Notes: generated from the letters alone by a model not told the origin. A stretch of DNA of 64,000 nucleotides from an uncultured Clostridia bacterium (GCA_934271065.1 CAKQQQ010000004.1:62001-126000), one strand, 5' to 3'. Positions 40,685 to 52,400 are shown, counted from the stretch's first letter. Numbers and translations: made by a program.

Positions 40685-42379
40685 ATGAAGAATAAAATTG
40701 TTAAAAGACTTCTCTGCGCCGCGCTCGTAGCGGCAACCGCTTTTTCGGCGATAGGCTGTAAAAAGAAAACGAACGAAGTCATCGACAAGACCAAAACTCA
40801 GATTTACGTCCGCTCTTACACCAAGGGCTACGGCAGAAACTGGCTCGACGCGTGGAAGAGAGATTTCGAAGCGAAGTACGCCGAGACCGAATTCGAGCCG
40901 GGTTCGGGCAAAAAAGGCGCGCAGGTAGTCGTTCAGGCCGACAGTTTCGACGATCTTACTCAGGCGCAGATGAACGTTTCGGGCATAGATATATACTTTA
41001 TGCAGAACCAGTCTTACTATACGACGGTTGCCGACACGAGCGGCGACGGGCTCGAAGACCTTACTTCGCTCGTAAAGGGCGTAAGTTCGGTAGACGGCAA
41101 GACTATCGAAAGCAAACTCAACGCCCAGCAGAAAGAATTTTTCGGTATTAAGGGCGACGACGGTAACGCGCATTATTACGGCTTGCCGCACTATTACGGC
41201 ACGAGCGGTATCATCTATAACGTAGACCTTTTCGAAGACAGGGGATTTTACTTTGCCGAAGACGGAGAGTTTATAAGCGACGATAACCCCGTCAGAAGCG
41301 CGGGGCCCGACGGCATACCCGGTAACGAAGACGACGGGCTGCCGAGAACTTACGCCGAATTTTTCAAGTTGCTCGACGAAATGTGCGCGCAGAAGATAAT
41401 TCCGTTCGTATGGTCGGGTGCGAACTACACCTACTATCTCGGTCAACTTCTCGATTCGCTCGTCGCGGATTACGAAGGCGTTGACGATATGAAACTCAAC
41501 TACACCTTCTCCGGCACGGAAAAACTCGTCAAATTCAACGCGGACGGAACGGTCGCGAAAGACGCCGCAGGCAACCTTATACTCGAAGAAACCGAAGTAA
41601 AGAGAACCAACGGTTACGACGTGGCGCGTCAGCCGGGTAAGTATTACGCGATGGAATTTTTGAACAAACTGATGACCACCGACAAGTACCACACCGACGA
41701 CGCGTATAAACAGACTTCGCAGACGATGGCGGAACAGGCATTTCTCGAAAACGGCTGGACGGTTACGGGCAAAAAGAAAATAGCGATGCTCGTAGACGGA
41801 CCGTGGTGGGAAAACGAAGCGTCCGAAATTATGAAGAGTATGGCGTTGATGGATAAGAAGTGGGCGAAAGAAAACCGTAACTTCGGTTGGATGCCGCTTC
41901 CCGCCGCCACGCAGGAAAAGTACGAGAGAAGAGTTGCCGGCGAGAAGAGCGTTTTCTACGACAGTCTTAACACGATGGTTATAATGACCAAAAACTCCGG
42001 ATCGAGAAAAGAAGCGTGCTTCAAATTCCTTGAATATATAAGTTCCGACGAAGCGTTAAAGACGTTCGCCAAAGAGACGGGCGCGCTTCGCGGCTACTCG
42101 CTCGAACTCACCGACGCCGAAATCAAAGAGATGAATCTGTCGTCCTTCTCGGCAAGTCTGTTGAGAAAGGTAAACGCGTCCGACACGCTTTACAGATACA
42201 CTTCCGACTCCTTCTTCAATAACAATCAGGCGATATTCAAATACGACGTCGCTTACGCCTGCGAAGGATATTCCAACGTGCCGCAGGGTTTCAGAGAAGG
42301 TAAGATGTCGGCGGAAGCGTACTTTACCGCGTACTACGACTTCCTTAAAAACAAACACGGATCGCTCTGGCAGAAATAA
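40685..42379 (+). CDS. Sugar ABC transporter substrate-binding lipoprotein
   Basis: I take ATG 40685 (564 aa) with AAGGAG just before it; the longer frame begins in the leader. A lipoprotein signal ends at Cys25 (FSAIGCKKK). The mature protein has the cluster 1 solute-binding fold, with segments such as YFMQNQSYY, YGLPHYYGTSGIIYN and GPWWENEASEI. It is larger than most (about 420 aa), as in proteins that bind oligosaccharides. A hairpin after its stop may give it a higher level than the permeases. It delivers the sugar to the permeases at 42448 and 43396. Confidence 0.93.
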   Translation: MKNKIVKRLLCAALVAATAFSAIGCKKKTNEVIDKTKTQIYVRSYTKGYGRNWLDAWKRDFEAKYAETEFEPGSGKKGAQVVVQADSFDDLTQAQMNVSGIDIYFMQNQSYYTTVADTSGDGLEDLTSLVKGVSSVDGKTIESKLNAQQKEFFGIKGDDGNAHYYGLPHYYGTSGIIYNVDLFEDRGFYFAEDGEFISDDNPVRSAGPDGIPGNEDDGLPRTYAEFFKLLDEMCAQKIIPFVWSGANYTYYLGQLLDSLVADYEGVDDMKLNYTFSGTEKLVKFNADGTVAKDAAGNLILEETEVKRTNGYDVARQPGKYYAMEFLNKLMTTDKYHTDDAYKQTSQTMAEQAFLENGWTVTGKKKIAMLVDGPWWENEASEIMKSMALMDKKWAKENRNFGWMPLPAATQEKYERRVAGEKSVFYDSLNTMVIMTKNSGSRKEACFKFLEYISSDEALKTFAKETGALRGYSLELTDAEIKEMNLSSFSASLLRKVNASDTLYRYTSDSFFNNNQAIFKYDVAYACEGYSNVPQGFREGKMSAEAYFTAYYDFLKNKHGSLWQK

Positions 42380-42395
42380 CCGAGCGACATAAACA

Positions 42396-42427
42396 CGGAA
42401 AAACGACGTGAACGCGTCGTTTTTCCG
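42396..42427 (+). terminator. Intercistronic hairpin after the binding-protein gene
   Basis: CGGAAAAACGACG (42396-42408) and CGTCGTTTTTCCG (42415-42427) form a perfect 13-bp stem with a 6-nt loop. It is followed by CCCGAAAAGGG and not by T, so it most likely acts as a 3' stabiliser or partial terminator that favours the binding protein over the permeases. Confidence 0.6.
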
Positions 42428-42447
42428 CCCGAAAAGGGAGAAATAAA

Positions 42448-43383
42448 ATGACCGATACCAAACGAAGACACAGGGCATTCCGCAGCAGGCGCAGCCTTAT
42501 ATTCTATATCTGTTTTCTGATATGGCCGATAGCGCAATTCTGCGTGTTCTATATCGGCGTGAACTTCAACTCGTTCGCGCTGGCGTTCAAGAACATACCC
42601 GACCTGCTCAAACCCAACGAATACACCCTTACTTTCGACAACTTCAAAAACTGGTTCGTTTCCGGCTCTGCCGACGCGGACAGACTTGCGCGGGCGTTGA
42701 AAGTGTCGGTAAAAACCTATTTCATCACGCTGTTTATAAGCGTACCGCTCGGGCTGTTCTTCTCGTATTATATATTCAAGAAGTTACCGGGCGCGATGAC
42801 GTTCAGAGTAATGCTGTTTATGCCGTCGATAATTCCGAGCATCGTACTCGTAACGGTATTTATTTACTTTACCGATTTCGTGTTGCCCGATCTCTCGCTT
42901 AAATGGTTTAACGTAACCGTCAACGAAACGCTTTTGTCGTCTACGAAAACCCGTTACGGAACGGTTATGTTCTATAACATTTTCGTCGGGTTCGGAACGA
43001 CCGTGTTACTGTATTCCAACAAAATGGCGAGCATATCGCCCGAAGTGATAGAAGCGGCGGAACTCGACGGCGCGAACACCGCGCAGGAATTTTTTCGCAT
43101 AGTGTTGCCGCAGACGTTCTCTACGGTTTCGATCTTTCTCGTAACGGGCGTAACGAGTATTTTCACTAACGAAATCAATAACTTCTCGTTCTTCCACTAC
43201 TCGATGAACCCCGACACGACCACGATAGGCTTCCTTATGTACTATAAGATGCAGCACGCCAAAAAAGACGTTACGCAATATCCGCCTATCGCCGCGCTCG
43301 GTCTTATGTGTACCGCGATAGCGATACCCGTCACGTTCTTCGTGAGATGGCTGCTCGATAAATTCGGGCCGAGCGAAGACTAA
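42448..43383 (+). CDS. Sugar ABC transporter permease (MalF/UgpA type)
   Basis: The 311-aa protein has six TM segments and the cytoplasmic EAA loop (EAAELDGANTAQEFFRIVLP, about 207-226) that contacts the ATPase. A periplasmic-type loop between the first and second helix is longer than average. It pairs with the permease 12 bp downstream. No ATP-binding subunit is encoded in the locus, so a shared MsmX-type ATPase must serve it. Confidence 0.93.
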   Translation: MTDTKRRHRAFRSRRSLIFYICFLIWPIAQFCVFYIGVNFNSFALAFKNIPDLLKPNEYTLTFDNFKNWFVSGSADADRLARALKVSVKTYFITLFISVPLGLFFSYYIFKKLPGAMTFRVMLFMPSIIPSIVLVTVFIYFTDFVLPDLSLKWFNVTVNETLLSSTKTRYGTVMFYNIFVGFGTTVLLYSNKMASISPEVIEAAELDGANTAQEFFRIVLPQTFSTVSIFLVTGVTSIFTNEINNFSFFHYSMNPDTTTIGFLMYYKMQHAKKDVTQYPPIAALGLMCTAIAIPVTFFVRWLLDKFGPSED

Positions 43384-43395
43384 GGGGGCGGAAAG

Positions 43396-44280
43396 ATGAA
43401 AGTTAAAATGAAAGTAAAAGACACGCGAAGCCGTCTGTCGGTATTGACGGGCGTAATGCTCGTACTGCTCGTCGTATACTGCGCCGCGCTTCTCACGCTT
43501 ATTATCTGGACCGCGCTTACCGCGCTCAAAGAGCCGATGGCGTTCAACAGGAATATGTCGGGGCTTCCGCACCCGTTTTATTTCAAGAACTTCGGTTACG
43601 TTCTGCAAAACGCCAAGATGATCAAGGCGCAGGGCGAAATCGCGTTTTCCGAAATAGTATGGAACTCGCTTCTGTACTCCGTCGGTTGCGCGCTTGCGAA
43701 TACCGTCGTAACGTGCATAACCGCGTACCTTTGCGCGAGATACGTCTGCGGATTTTCCAAATTCTTATACTCGCTCGTACTCGTCGTAATGGTAATACCC
43801 ATCATCGGCAGTCAGACTTCCGAACTCGAAATGTCGATTAAACTCGGCTTGTACGACAAGATGCTGGGTATGGTAGTTATGAGAGCGAACTTTTTGGGTT
43901 TGTATTTTCTCGTTTTCTACGACATATTCAAATCCACGCCGATGGCGTTCAGCGAAGCGGCGGAAATCGACGGCGCGGGGGATATGCAGATTATGGTAAA
44001 GATATTCTTCCCCATAGCGTCCAACACTTTCTTAACCGTACTATTGATAAACTTTATAGGCTATTGGAACAACTACCAAGTGCCTATGGTATTCGTACCC
44101 AACCACCCGACGCTTGCGGAATTTTTGTTCTATATCACGCAGAACACGGACGCGTTGTTTACGTTCGTACCCGTGCAGATGTCGGCGTCGCTGTTGTTGC
44201 TTGCGCCCGTAGTTATACTGTTCGTGGCGTTCAACAAAAAACTGCTCGGAAATCTGTCGGTAGGCGGGGTAAAGGGCTGA
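43396..44280 (+). CDS. Sugar ABC transporter permease (MalG/UgpE type)
   Basis: The 294-aa protein has six TM helices and the EAA loop EAAEIDGAGDMQIMVKIFFP. The hydrophobic N-terminal helix begins after about 20 residues. GGGGGCGG lies before the ATG. The C-terminal end (FNKKLLGNLSVGGVKG) is the usual one for this family. It forms the import channel together with the preceding permease. Confidence 0.93.
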   Translation: MKVKMKVKDTRSRLSVLTGVMLVLLVVYCAALLTLIIWTALTALKEPMAFNRNMSGLPHPFYFKNFGYVLQNAKMIKAQGEIAFSEIVWNSLLYSVGCALANTVVTCITAYLCARYVCGFSKFLYSLVLVVMVIPIIGSQTSELEMSIKLGLYDKMLGMVVMRANFLGLYFLVFYDIFKSTPMAFSEAAEIDGAGDMQIMVKIFFPIASNTFLTVLLINFIGYWNNYQVPMVFVPNHPTLAEFLFYITQNTDALFTFVPVQMSASLLLLAPVVILFVAFNKKLLGNLSVGGVKG

Positions 44281-44307
44281 TACGACTCTCAAATTTTGAA
44301 AGGATAA

Positions 44308-47300
44308 ATGATGAAGAAAAAAGCATTGATTGCAACTTTCGCGTTGGCGTTCGCGCTGACCGCGACCGTCTTCGGGGTAACGGGTTTTTCGCGTTCCGCC
44401 GCGGACGACGAACTCTGGTCCGAAGTTACTTTTGAAGAATATTACGCGCTGGGCGACGAACTGACCGTTCCGTCGCGCACGGTCGTCGCGGGCGGCAAAA
44501 CGCTGTCGGCGTACTCCGCCGTGACGTATCCGAGCGGTAAGACGACCGCCCGCGCCGAGATACTTCTCGACGAAACGGGCGAATACGTCGTAGATTACTA
44601 CGCCGCGGCAGACGGCAGGTATTACGGCGCGAGCGAGACCTTTTCGGTAAAAGGCGTAGCGTATAAATTCGGCGGTAAAACGAGTACGGCTTCTTTTGCG
44701 AGATACGTCGGTTACGGCTCGGATTCCACGGGCTTGCTCGTAAGGCTCGCCAACAAAGACTCGCTTAAATTCACTACCATTATCGATATGCGCGAAAAGA
44801 CTTCCGCCGACAGCCTTATCAAAGGCTTCGTTACGCCCGACGCGCGCGGCAACGCGGACTTTTCGCGACTCGTGCTTAAATTTACCGACGTGACCGACGA
44901 GAATAATTATCTTACCGTTCAGGTAAATAAATGGAGCACCAACGTCGCCGGCTTGTCGCTTTCGTTCGTTGCGGCGGGCGGAAACGGTCAGGATATGGTC
45001 GGCTGGGAAGTAAGTGGCGACGGCTCGGTTAAAAAGCACGTCAACGACGGCGTAGGCACGCCGATTCCGCACTCGTTCGTCGCGCAGACGAACCTTCCCC
45101 CGAACACCTGGTCGGGTACGGCGGGCGATTTCATACCCGACAGCGCGCCGTTCTGGATTTCTTACGACGCGGCTACCAACTCCGTGTTCGCTTCGGGCAA
45201 ACTCGTTGCGGATCTCGATAACCCCGAGTATTTTCCGAACGGAACGTGGAGCGGTTTCAAGAGCGGTAAGGTACAACTCAGCGTATCTGCCGACGGCTAT
45301 AACGCGCCTACGGCTAATTTCTGCATACTTTCCGTGGCGGGCGTTCCCGCAGACGATTTGAAAAACAACGCCTTTACCGACGCCGAGCCGCCCGTAATCA
45401 CTATCGAAAAAGATTACGAGATTATGCCCGACGCGAGAATTAACCGTCCGTATCCCGTTCCGCGCGCCACCGCGTTCGACGAATATTCGGGCGAGAGAAA
45501 GGTTACCGCAAGGGTATACACCGCTTACGGCACGCCTGCGCAGGCGGAAGTCGGAATATCCGACGGCAAATTCACGCCCAAGAAGTTGGGGTATTATTCC
45601 ATAGTATATACCGCCGCCGACGCGGACGGTAACGTCGCGGAGTCCGTACTGCACGTTTACAGCGCGGAAAACACGCCCGACGTCGCGCTCGGCTTGCCCG
45701 CCGAAAGGCAAACGACCGCCGTTCTCGGCGAACTAGTGGAATTCGGCGCGGCTACGGTTTCGGGCGGAAGCGGAGCGATAAAAGTAACCGTTACGGCAAC
45801 GCTCGGCGATAAAACCGAAACGATAAACGGCAGTTACAGATTCGAAACGGCGGGCGAATACGAGATAAAATACGTCGCCGAAGACTATATAGGCGTTACC
45901 GCGGAAGAGAGTTACGTTCTGACCGCGACGGCGGGCGAAAAACCGTCGTTCATCAACGAAATACGCCTTCCTTCGCCGCTTATATCCGGCGGGGAATATC
46001 TGATACCCGAATATTACGCCAACGACTATACGTCGGGCAAACTCGAAACGCGGCTCTGCGACGTTAAAATAACGGATAAGAGCGGCGAAAGGACGATTAA
46101 GAGCGGTAACACGTTCGTTCCGCAGGTCGAAAACAACGGCGACGAAGTAACGCTCGAATACGTCTGCGGCTCGGCGAGCAAGACGGTAAAAATTCCGACG
46201 GTCATAGCCAAAAAGGGCAAGAACGGCATTTACGCCGCCAACTACCTTTACGGTAACGCCAAGATCACCGCTTTGCGTTCGGGCGTGGACGCGGAAGTCG
46301 AAACCGCCGCCGATTCCGTCGGCTGGACGTTCGCCAACGCGCTTATTCCCGACGCGGTAGCGACGGAAATAGTGACCTACGCCGAAAATACGGCGTTCGA
46401 CGCGTTCGAGTTTATAATCCGCGACTATTACGACGCGGACTGCCGCGTAAGGATAACGCTTACCGCCAAAGGCAAAATAGTTCTTTCGGTCGGCGCGGAG
46501 AGCGTATCGAAAGACCTGTCGCTTGCCGAAGGCGTCGAATTCGGTCTGAAATACTCGGGCGGAAAAGTCATTTTCTCGCTAGGCGAAACCACGATGGCGG
46601 TAACGATAAAGACCTATGCCGACGGAAGACCGTTCGACGGCTTCCCGAGCGGAAAGGTGTTCTTCGGCTGTAACGTTCTGTCGGCAGAGAGCGGCGCGAA
46701 ATACAACGTCCGTTCGGTCGGCGGCGATCCGCTTTCTTCGCGTGACAAAGACTACTCGTCGGCGACGCTCGAAATAATCGGCTCTCGCGGGGGCGTGGCG
46801 GAACTCAACGACTCATACACGGTAAGGGCGGCGACTTCTTACGACACGTTCGCGCCGAACACTTCTTCGCGCGTGACGGTTTACGCGCCCGACGGCAGCG
46901 TTATGAGCGATATAAACGGCTTGAAACTCGAAAACGCGCCCACCGATAAAGAATACGTTATAAGACTTGCCTATTACGGCAGATATAAGATAGAATACTC
47001 CGCCGTCGAAGAGAACTGGGTAGGCAACGACGCGGGCGTGGAATACGACACGGTATTCGTACCCGACGAAATCGCGCCGACGGTCAGATTTACGGGTGGC
47101 GGCGATAAGAAAGCCAAACTCGGCGACGTGATCGTTATGCCGTCGTATACGGCAGGCGACAACGTCACGGCGAAAGAAGATCTCGTCGTAACGGCGTTCG
47201 TCGTCAACCCCAACGGCAGACACATACTGCTCGGCGAAGCGAACTCGATAAAGACCGAATACAAAGGCAGATACACGTTCGTCGTTTACGTTACGGACGA

Positions 47301-47346
47301 AGCGGGTAACGCCGCTTACGCGGAATACGTCGTGGACGTAAAGTAA
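44308..47346 (+). CDS. Large secreted multi-domain protein, probably carbohydrate-binding
   Basis: The 1012-aa protein starts with a Sec signal peptide (about 1-32, ending FSRSAAD) and has no lipobox or sortase motif. Repeated Ig-like beta modules are visible, two of them with the pattern GYYSIVYTAADADGN and GEYEIKYVAEDYIG and a third with GRYKIEYSAVEENWVG and GRYTFVVYVTDEAGN. A jelly-roll-like section lies between about 100 and 340. No catalytic motif is recognisable. It follows the permeases by 27 bp and is therefore probably part of glycan capture. Confidence 0.72.
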   Translation: MMKKKALIATFALAFALTATVFGVTGFSRSAADDELWSEVTFEEYYALGDELTVPSRTVVAGGKTLSAYSAVTYPSGKTTARAEILLDETGEYVVDYYAAADGRYYGASETFSVKGVAYKFGGKTSTASFARYVGYGSDSTGLLVRLANKDSLKFTTIIDMREKTSADSLIKGFVTPDARGNADFSRLVLKFTDVTDENNYLTVQVNKWSTNVAGLSLSFVAAGGNGQDMVGWEVSGDGSVKKHVNDGVGTPIPHSFVAQTNLPPNTWSGTAGDFIPDSAPFWISYDAATNSVFASGKLVADLDNPEYFPNGTWSGFKSGKVQLSVSADGYNAPTANFCILSVAGVPADDLKNNAFTDAEPPVITIEKDYEIMPDARINRPYPVPRATAFDEYSGERKVTARVYTAYGTPAQAEVGISDGKFTPKKLGYYSIVYTAADADGNVAESVLHVYSAENTPDVALGLPAERQTTAVLGELVEFGAATVSGGSGAIKVTVTATLGDKTETINGSYRFETAGEYEIKYVAEDYIGVTAEESYVLTATAGEKPSFINEIRLPSPLISGGEYLIPEYYANDYTSGKLETRLCDVKITDKSGERTIKSGNTFVPQVENNGDEVTLEYVCGSASKTVKIPTVIAKKGKNGIYAANYLYGNAKITALRSGVDAEVETAADSVGWTFANALIPDAVATEIVTYAENTAFDAFEFIIRDYYDADCRVRITLTAKGKIVLSVGAESVSKDLSLAEGVEFGLKYSGGKVIFSLGETTMAVTIKTYADGRPFDGFPSGKVFFGCNVLSAESGAKYNVRSVGGDPLSSRDKDYSSATLEIIGSRGGVAELNDSYTVRAATSYDTFAPNTSSRVTVYAPDGSVMSDINGLKLENAPTDKEYVIRLAYYGRYKIEYSAVEENWVGNDAGVEYDTVFVPDEIAPTVRFTGGGDKKAKLGDVIVMPSYTAGDNVTAKEDLVVTAFVVNPNGRHILLGEANSIKTEYKGRYTFVVYVTDEAGNAAYAEYVVDVK

Positions 47347-47358
47347 GGAGCGGAAACT

Positions 47359-49416
47359 ATGAGAAAGATAAATAAGATTTTAATACCTTTGCTCGCGCTC
47401 ACGATGGGGCTTACGTCTTTCGCGGGCTGCAAAGGCGGCAAAAACGAAGCGAAAGGCACGGTCAACGACGTTGCCGACCATAAAGTTACGCAAGGCACGC
47501 TTCACGAAGTGAAAGTCGACTATTCCGCGCCCGTCGCCGATTTCGTAAAGGGCGGCAAAAGCGATTACAAGATAGTCGTTGCGGATAAATACGCCAAAGC
47601 GGGCGCGTTTCTCGCGAAACACGTCGCGGCGGCGACCGGCGCGCAACTCGCGGTGGACTATTCGGGCAGTTGCGTTCCGTCGTCGGGCAAGTATATAATT
47701 CTCGGCGACAATCACGATATGGAAACCTACTCGTTCACGATGCCGTCGAGAGCCGAACTCGGCTCGGCGGGGTACTATATCGAGACGGTCAAAGACGACG
47801 CGTTCATTTCGTTTTATACCGCACACGGCGCGCAGATGGGCGTTCTGGCGTTTATGCGCGAAGTCATCGGCTACGATATGCTTTCGGAAGATTTGGTTAT
47901 ATACGAAAGAGACGGCGAAAAGTTACCGTCGATGAAAATCAAAGAACGCCCCGATTACGAGTTCAGAGTCGTCAACAACAAACTCGGCGAAGAAGCGACT
48001 TACGGAATGGGTTTTACCACCGCAAGCACTATGCTTTCGACTTCTCCCAACGGCTCGGTGCATAATATGTACGACTTCTTCACCGAAGAAGATTTCAAAA
48101 AACACCCCGAATGGTTTTCGGCGGGCGCGTTAAAGACGGTGGAAGGCGATCCCGGTTATATAGGTCAGCCCTGCTTTACCGCAGGCGGCAACGCCGAGTC
48201 TTACGCGCTTATGACCAAGACCGTCGCAAACAAGATATTCGAACTTATCAAGGATCGCCCCAACGACAACAACGTGCGTATATCGCCCAACGACGTTACG
48301 GGCGGCAATATGGTCGCGAGATGTACCTGCAAGGCTTGCGAAGCGTCGTTCAAGCACTACGGCACGGTTTCGGGATCTATGCTTGCGTTTACCAACGACG
48401 TGGCGAAAATTCTCAACGCGAGAGTTGCGGAGCAACTTCCCGACAGAAAGATAAACCTTATCGCGCTGGTATACGGCAAGGGCATCAACGCGCCCGTGCA
48501 GTTGGATAACGGCAAGTACGTTTTCGACGAGAACGGCAAGGGCGTGCCGACAACCCGTTACGACTTCGACGAAGAAGGTAACGGAACGCCCGCGAAAGAC
48601 GAGAACGGCAAAGAAATAAAACTCGTCTGCGAAGAAGGCGTCGGCTGGGAATACGCTCCTTCGGGCGCGAACTGGATACACTCGTTCTACGATAAAGAAA
48701 ACGCGTCTTACGCGCAGACCGTGAACGCGTGGTCGGGCCTTGGCGGCGACCTGTACGTCTGGGCGTACGAAATAAACTATCACGCGTACTTCTATCCGTA
48801 TAACAACTACGACGTGATAATCGAGAATTTCAGATATTATAAAGAACACGGCGGCAACTACATTTACCCCGAAGGCACGTTTGAAAACTTAAACGCGCCC
48901 GCGTTCGCCAAATTCAGAGACTATCTCGACGCGAAAGCGATGTTCGACGTCAACTCGGACTACGCCGCGCTCAAAGACAAATATTTCAAGCACTATTTCG
49001 GACCTGCCGAACGGAATATGCGTACATTCCTTGAACTCGTACAGAAAAACCTGTACGCGAAAGAAGGCGTAACGGGCGGACTCGTTCAGGACGAAGCCCT
49101 GCTTAAAGAAGAAGTATGGCCGTTCGGTTTCGTACTTCAATTAAACGGACTTATCGAAGATTCTTACGCGATTATCGAGAATTATAAAACCAAACTCGAC
49201 GAAAGCAGATACGAAGCGTATAAAAAGCACCTGCTTATAGAATCGCTCTTCCCGAGACTTGTATTCTGCACGACTTACGCCAACGAATTCAACGCGGAAA
49301 CGCTTACCGCTATGCGCAGGTCGTTCAAAGACGACTTCGTCGCGCTCGGCAACGTAACGCATAAAGAACACTTCACGGCGGCGGAAATTCTCTTCCCCGA
49401 ATGGAATCTCGATTAA
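47359..49416 (+). CDS. DUF4838 lipoprotein, likely glycoside hydrolase
   Basis: The 685-aa lipoprotein has its lipid-modified Cys at 23 (TSFAGCKGG). An N-terminal GH20b/alpha-glucuronidase-like alpha/beta domain (IVVADKYAKAGAFLAKHVAAATG, about 72-92) is followed by the DUF4838 domain with its cysteine pattern CTCKACEASFKHYG. The domain resembles the TIM-barrel hydrolases of the alpha-glucuronidase clan by fold. Together with the beta-glucuronidase at 57169 it suggests uronic-acid-containing glycans. The activity is not proven. Confidence 0.8.
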   Translation: MRKINKILIPLLALTMGLTSFAGCKGGKNEAKGTVNDVADHKVTQGTLHEVKVDYSAPVADFVKGGKSDYKIVVADKYAKAGAFLAKHVAAATGAQLAVDYSGSCVPSSGKYIILGDNHDMETYSFTMPSRAELGSAGYYIETVKDDAFISFYTAHGAQMGVLAFMREVIGYDMLSEDLVIYERDGEKLPSMKIKERPDYEFRVVNNKLGEEATYGMGFTTASTMLSTSPNGSVHNMYDFFTEEDFKKHPEWFSAGALKTVEGDPGYIGQPCFTAGGNAESYALMTKTVANKIFELIKDRPNDNNVRISPNDVTGGNMVARCTCKACEASFKHYGTVSGSMLAFTNDVAKILNARVAEQLPDRKINLIALVYGKGINAPVQLDNGKYVFDENGKGVPTTRYDFDEEGNGTPAKDENGKEIKLVCEEGVGWEYAPSGANWIHSFYDKENASYAQTVNAWSGLGGDLYVWAYEINYHAYFYPYNNYDVIIENFRYYKEHGGNYIYPEGTFENLNAPAFAKFRDYLDAKAMFDVNSDYAALKDKYFKHYFGPAERNMRTFLELVQKNLYAKEGVTGGLVQDEALLKEEVWPFGFVLQLNGLIEDSYAIIENYKTKLDESRYEAYKKHLLIESLFPRLVFCTTYANEFNAETLTAMRRSFKDDFVALGNVTHKEHFTAAEILFPEWNLD

Positions 49417-49429
49417 GGGGGTAAAACTG

Positions 49430-52400
49430 ATGAAAAAGAAATTACTCGTAATTCTTTTATCGTGTATAGCGGCGGTTTCGCTCCTTTTCGCGGTGGGTTG
49501 TAACGGCTGCGAGAAAAAGAAATCGGACGGCGGCGCGGTTATAGAAATAGCCGACCTTGTCACGATCGAAGAGTTTGAAAGCAAAACGCTTTCGGCGTTC
49601 GTAGAAGGCGGCGCGGGCAAAATCTACTGGTCGTCTTCCGACGAAAGCGTCGTAACCGTAGACGAAACGGGTACGGTATACGGCGTCAAGGTCGGCGAAG
49701 CGACGGTTACGGCGGCGATAGGCAAAGCGAAAGGCGTATGCAAAGTCGTGGTCGAAAAGACGAGCAACGCGCCGAGAATAGAAGTCAACCGCGATATAAC
49801 CGTAGAAATCGGCGACGAATACGTCGGCGAAGCGAAGACGGTATGGAACGGCGAAGAAGTCGCCGACGCGGAATACGAATTTATCGCCGAAGACGCCGCG
49901 CAGACGGTGTGTTCGATAACTAAAGGCGAGCGCGGCAAGTTTACGCTCGACGCGAAGAAAGAAGGCTCGGCTACGTTCGTGGCGGTAACTTCTCTTCACG
50001 GGTACACGGTCAGCCGCAAAATAACCGTAACCGTAATAGGCAAAAAGGCGAGCGTCGTTCCTTCGGGCGAAAATCTCGTCGCGACGGATAAAGGCTATAA
50101 GACCGAAGTCTGGACGGGCGAAGAAAGCGGACCTACCGAAACCGTGATAAAGATAGACGTATACGACGGCGGAACTCGCGTCGAAAACGCGGATATTGCG
50201 TGGGATTATAACTCCGAATACTGCGATTACGATCCGTTCGTCGCCAAGTTCGAGAAAGTCGGCAACGGCGAGTACAGAGTGAGAAAAGTCGCGCCGGGCT
50301 ATACCGACATAACGGGCAGATACACGTCCGAAAGCGGCGAAATCACCGAAATAAGAATAGAAATGGTCGTCAACAAGGCGCAGGTAATCGTCGAAGACTA
50401 TCATCCCGTAATCGAGACGCAAAAACCCGTCGCGCTGACCTTCCCCGCGTCCGTCAAAGAGACGATCGAAGACGTTTCTTACGACGGAATAAGCGTGCTT
50501 AAATCGGCAAGCGGAAAGAGCGTGGAACTCGACGGCGAAGCGTTCCCCAAGACCGCCGCCAAACTCGGCGAAGACAAACGCTTCCGCGTAACCACCGAAA
50601 ATTACGACTATTATTTCGACGCGGACGTATACACTTATATAATAAAGACGAAAGCCGATCTCGATAAATTCGGCGCGACGGCGAAGAGTTGCGGCGACTT
50701 TACCAAGACGGGCGCGCTCGACGGATACTTCGTTCTCGGCGCGGATATAGACTACGACGGAATTTTCACGTCGATCACCGATACCGACGAAATCTATACG
50801 GTCGTCAACCCCAAGGGCGGGCTTTGGACGGATTCTTCCAAATACGGTTTCAAGGGAGTGTTCGACGGTAAAGGTCACGTCGTTAAAGGAATGACTATAA
50901 AGGCGATATTCACTAACGGCTCGGGCGGTTTCGTCGGTTGCCTGAACACCGTCGGAATAATTAAAAACGTCTCGTTCACGGACGCGGGCGTTTACGAGAA
51001 CAACGGCTTTATCTGTTCTTACGGCGGCGGACTTATCGAAAACGTAGAAATCGTTTTCTCGAAGGTGGGTTACGGATTCCCGACGCGCGATCTCGACAAG
51101 ACCAGCGCAAGGAAAATGGGTGCGTTCTTCTCGTTCAACGCGAGCGCGACCGCTACGGTCAGGAACTGCGTGGTAGACGCGGCTCGTGCGGAAATCGCGT
51201 ATAAGAAAGGCGCGGTGGGCAATATCGCGCTCGGTACGTCTGGCGGTAAGGTAGAAAACCTTATCGTAGTGGGCGGCGCGGAAGAATACGCCGACTGTTT
51301 CGGTACTAATGCGTATGCGTTTACTTACGCCGAACTCGTCAAAAGCGGCGCGTGCCGCGCGGCGGTGTCCGCGCTCGGCGACGAATGGGCGAGCGTAAAC
51401 GGAATACCCTTCCTTAAAGCGCGTCTCGATACCGTCGGCAAAGACGATCCGATAGCGTTCGTGTCCGACGCGGACGAAGTTTACGCCGGCAACAGAATAA
51501 CCCTTAAACTCAACAACAGATACGCGTACGCCGAATCTACGGAACTTCCCGACGGCGCGACGCTTGCGGGCGATATGCTCGTACTTTCAGAATCGGTCAA
51601 AAGCGGAACGGCGACGTTCAAAGCGACTTCGCTTCTCAACGGCACTACCGTCACGAGAACCGTTACCATAAACGCGGCTAAACCCGCCGACGTAACGCAG
51701 ACTTCGCGGATAATCTTACCCGCGCAGGACGGGGCTGAAATCGATCTCTCGTTCGCGTCGAGCGTTCTCGGCGACTCGGCAACGCTGTATATCTCCGACG
51801 AAGACGGCGACGTATATCTCGGCAACGCGCCCGTGCTTGCGGGCAAGGTCAGCGTGAACGCGAGCGCGCTTAAAGACAAACTCGGCGACAGAACGCTCGT
51901 TGCGTACACTAGAAAAACGGGCGAATGTAAACGCATAACGGCGACCGTTAAGACGGTTACCAAAGTATTGACTACCGCAGACGACGTTCTCGACGCGTTC
52001 AGAAACGACGTTACGGGCGGATATTATCTGCTCGGCGGAGACGTGGATATGTCGGTAAAAGGCAATATCGCTTCGAGAGACAAAACCACCGAATTTAACG
52101 GCACGTTCGACGGCGACGGATATAAGATTAAGAATATGCTTATAACGGACAACGCATCCGCTGCGCTCGTCTACACTCTCGGCGCGAAAGGCGTGGTAAA
52201 GAACGTCTCGTTCGACGGGCTTAAACTCGGCGGACTCGGCGGACTTTTCCAAAGCACGCGCGGCAGAATGGAAAACGTCGAAATCCGCGTGGCGGACTTC
52301 GGTATAAGACCAAACGGCTCGTTCGAGTGGTTGTGGAGCGGCTCGTATATAATCTATCATATAAGCGAAGATGCGGTTATTAAAAATCTCAAAGTAGACG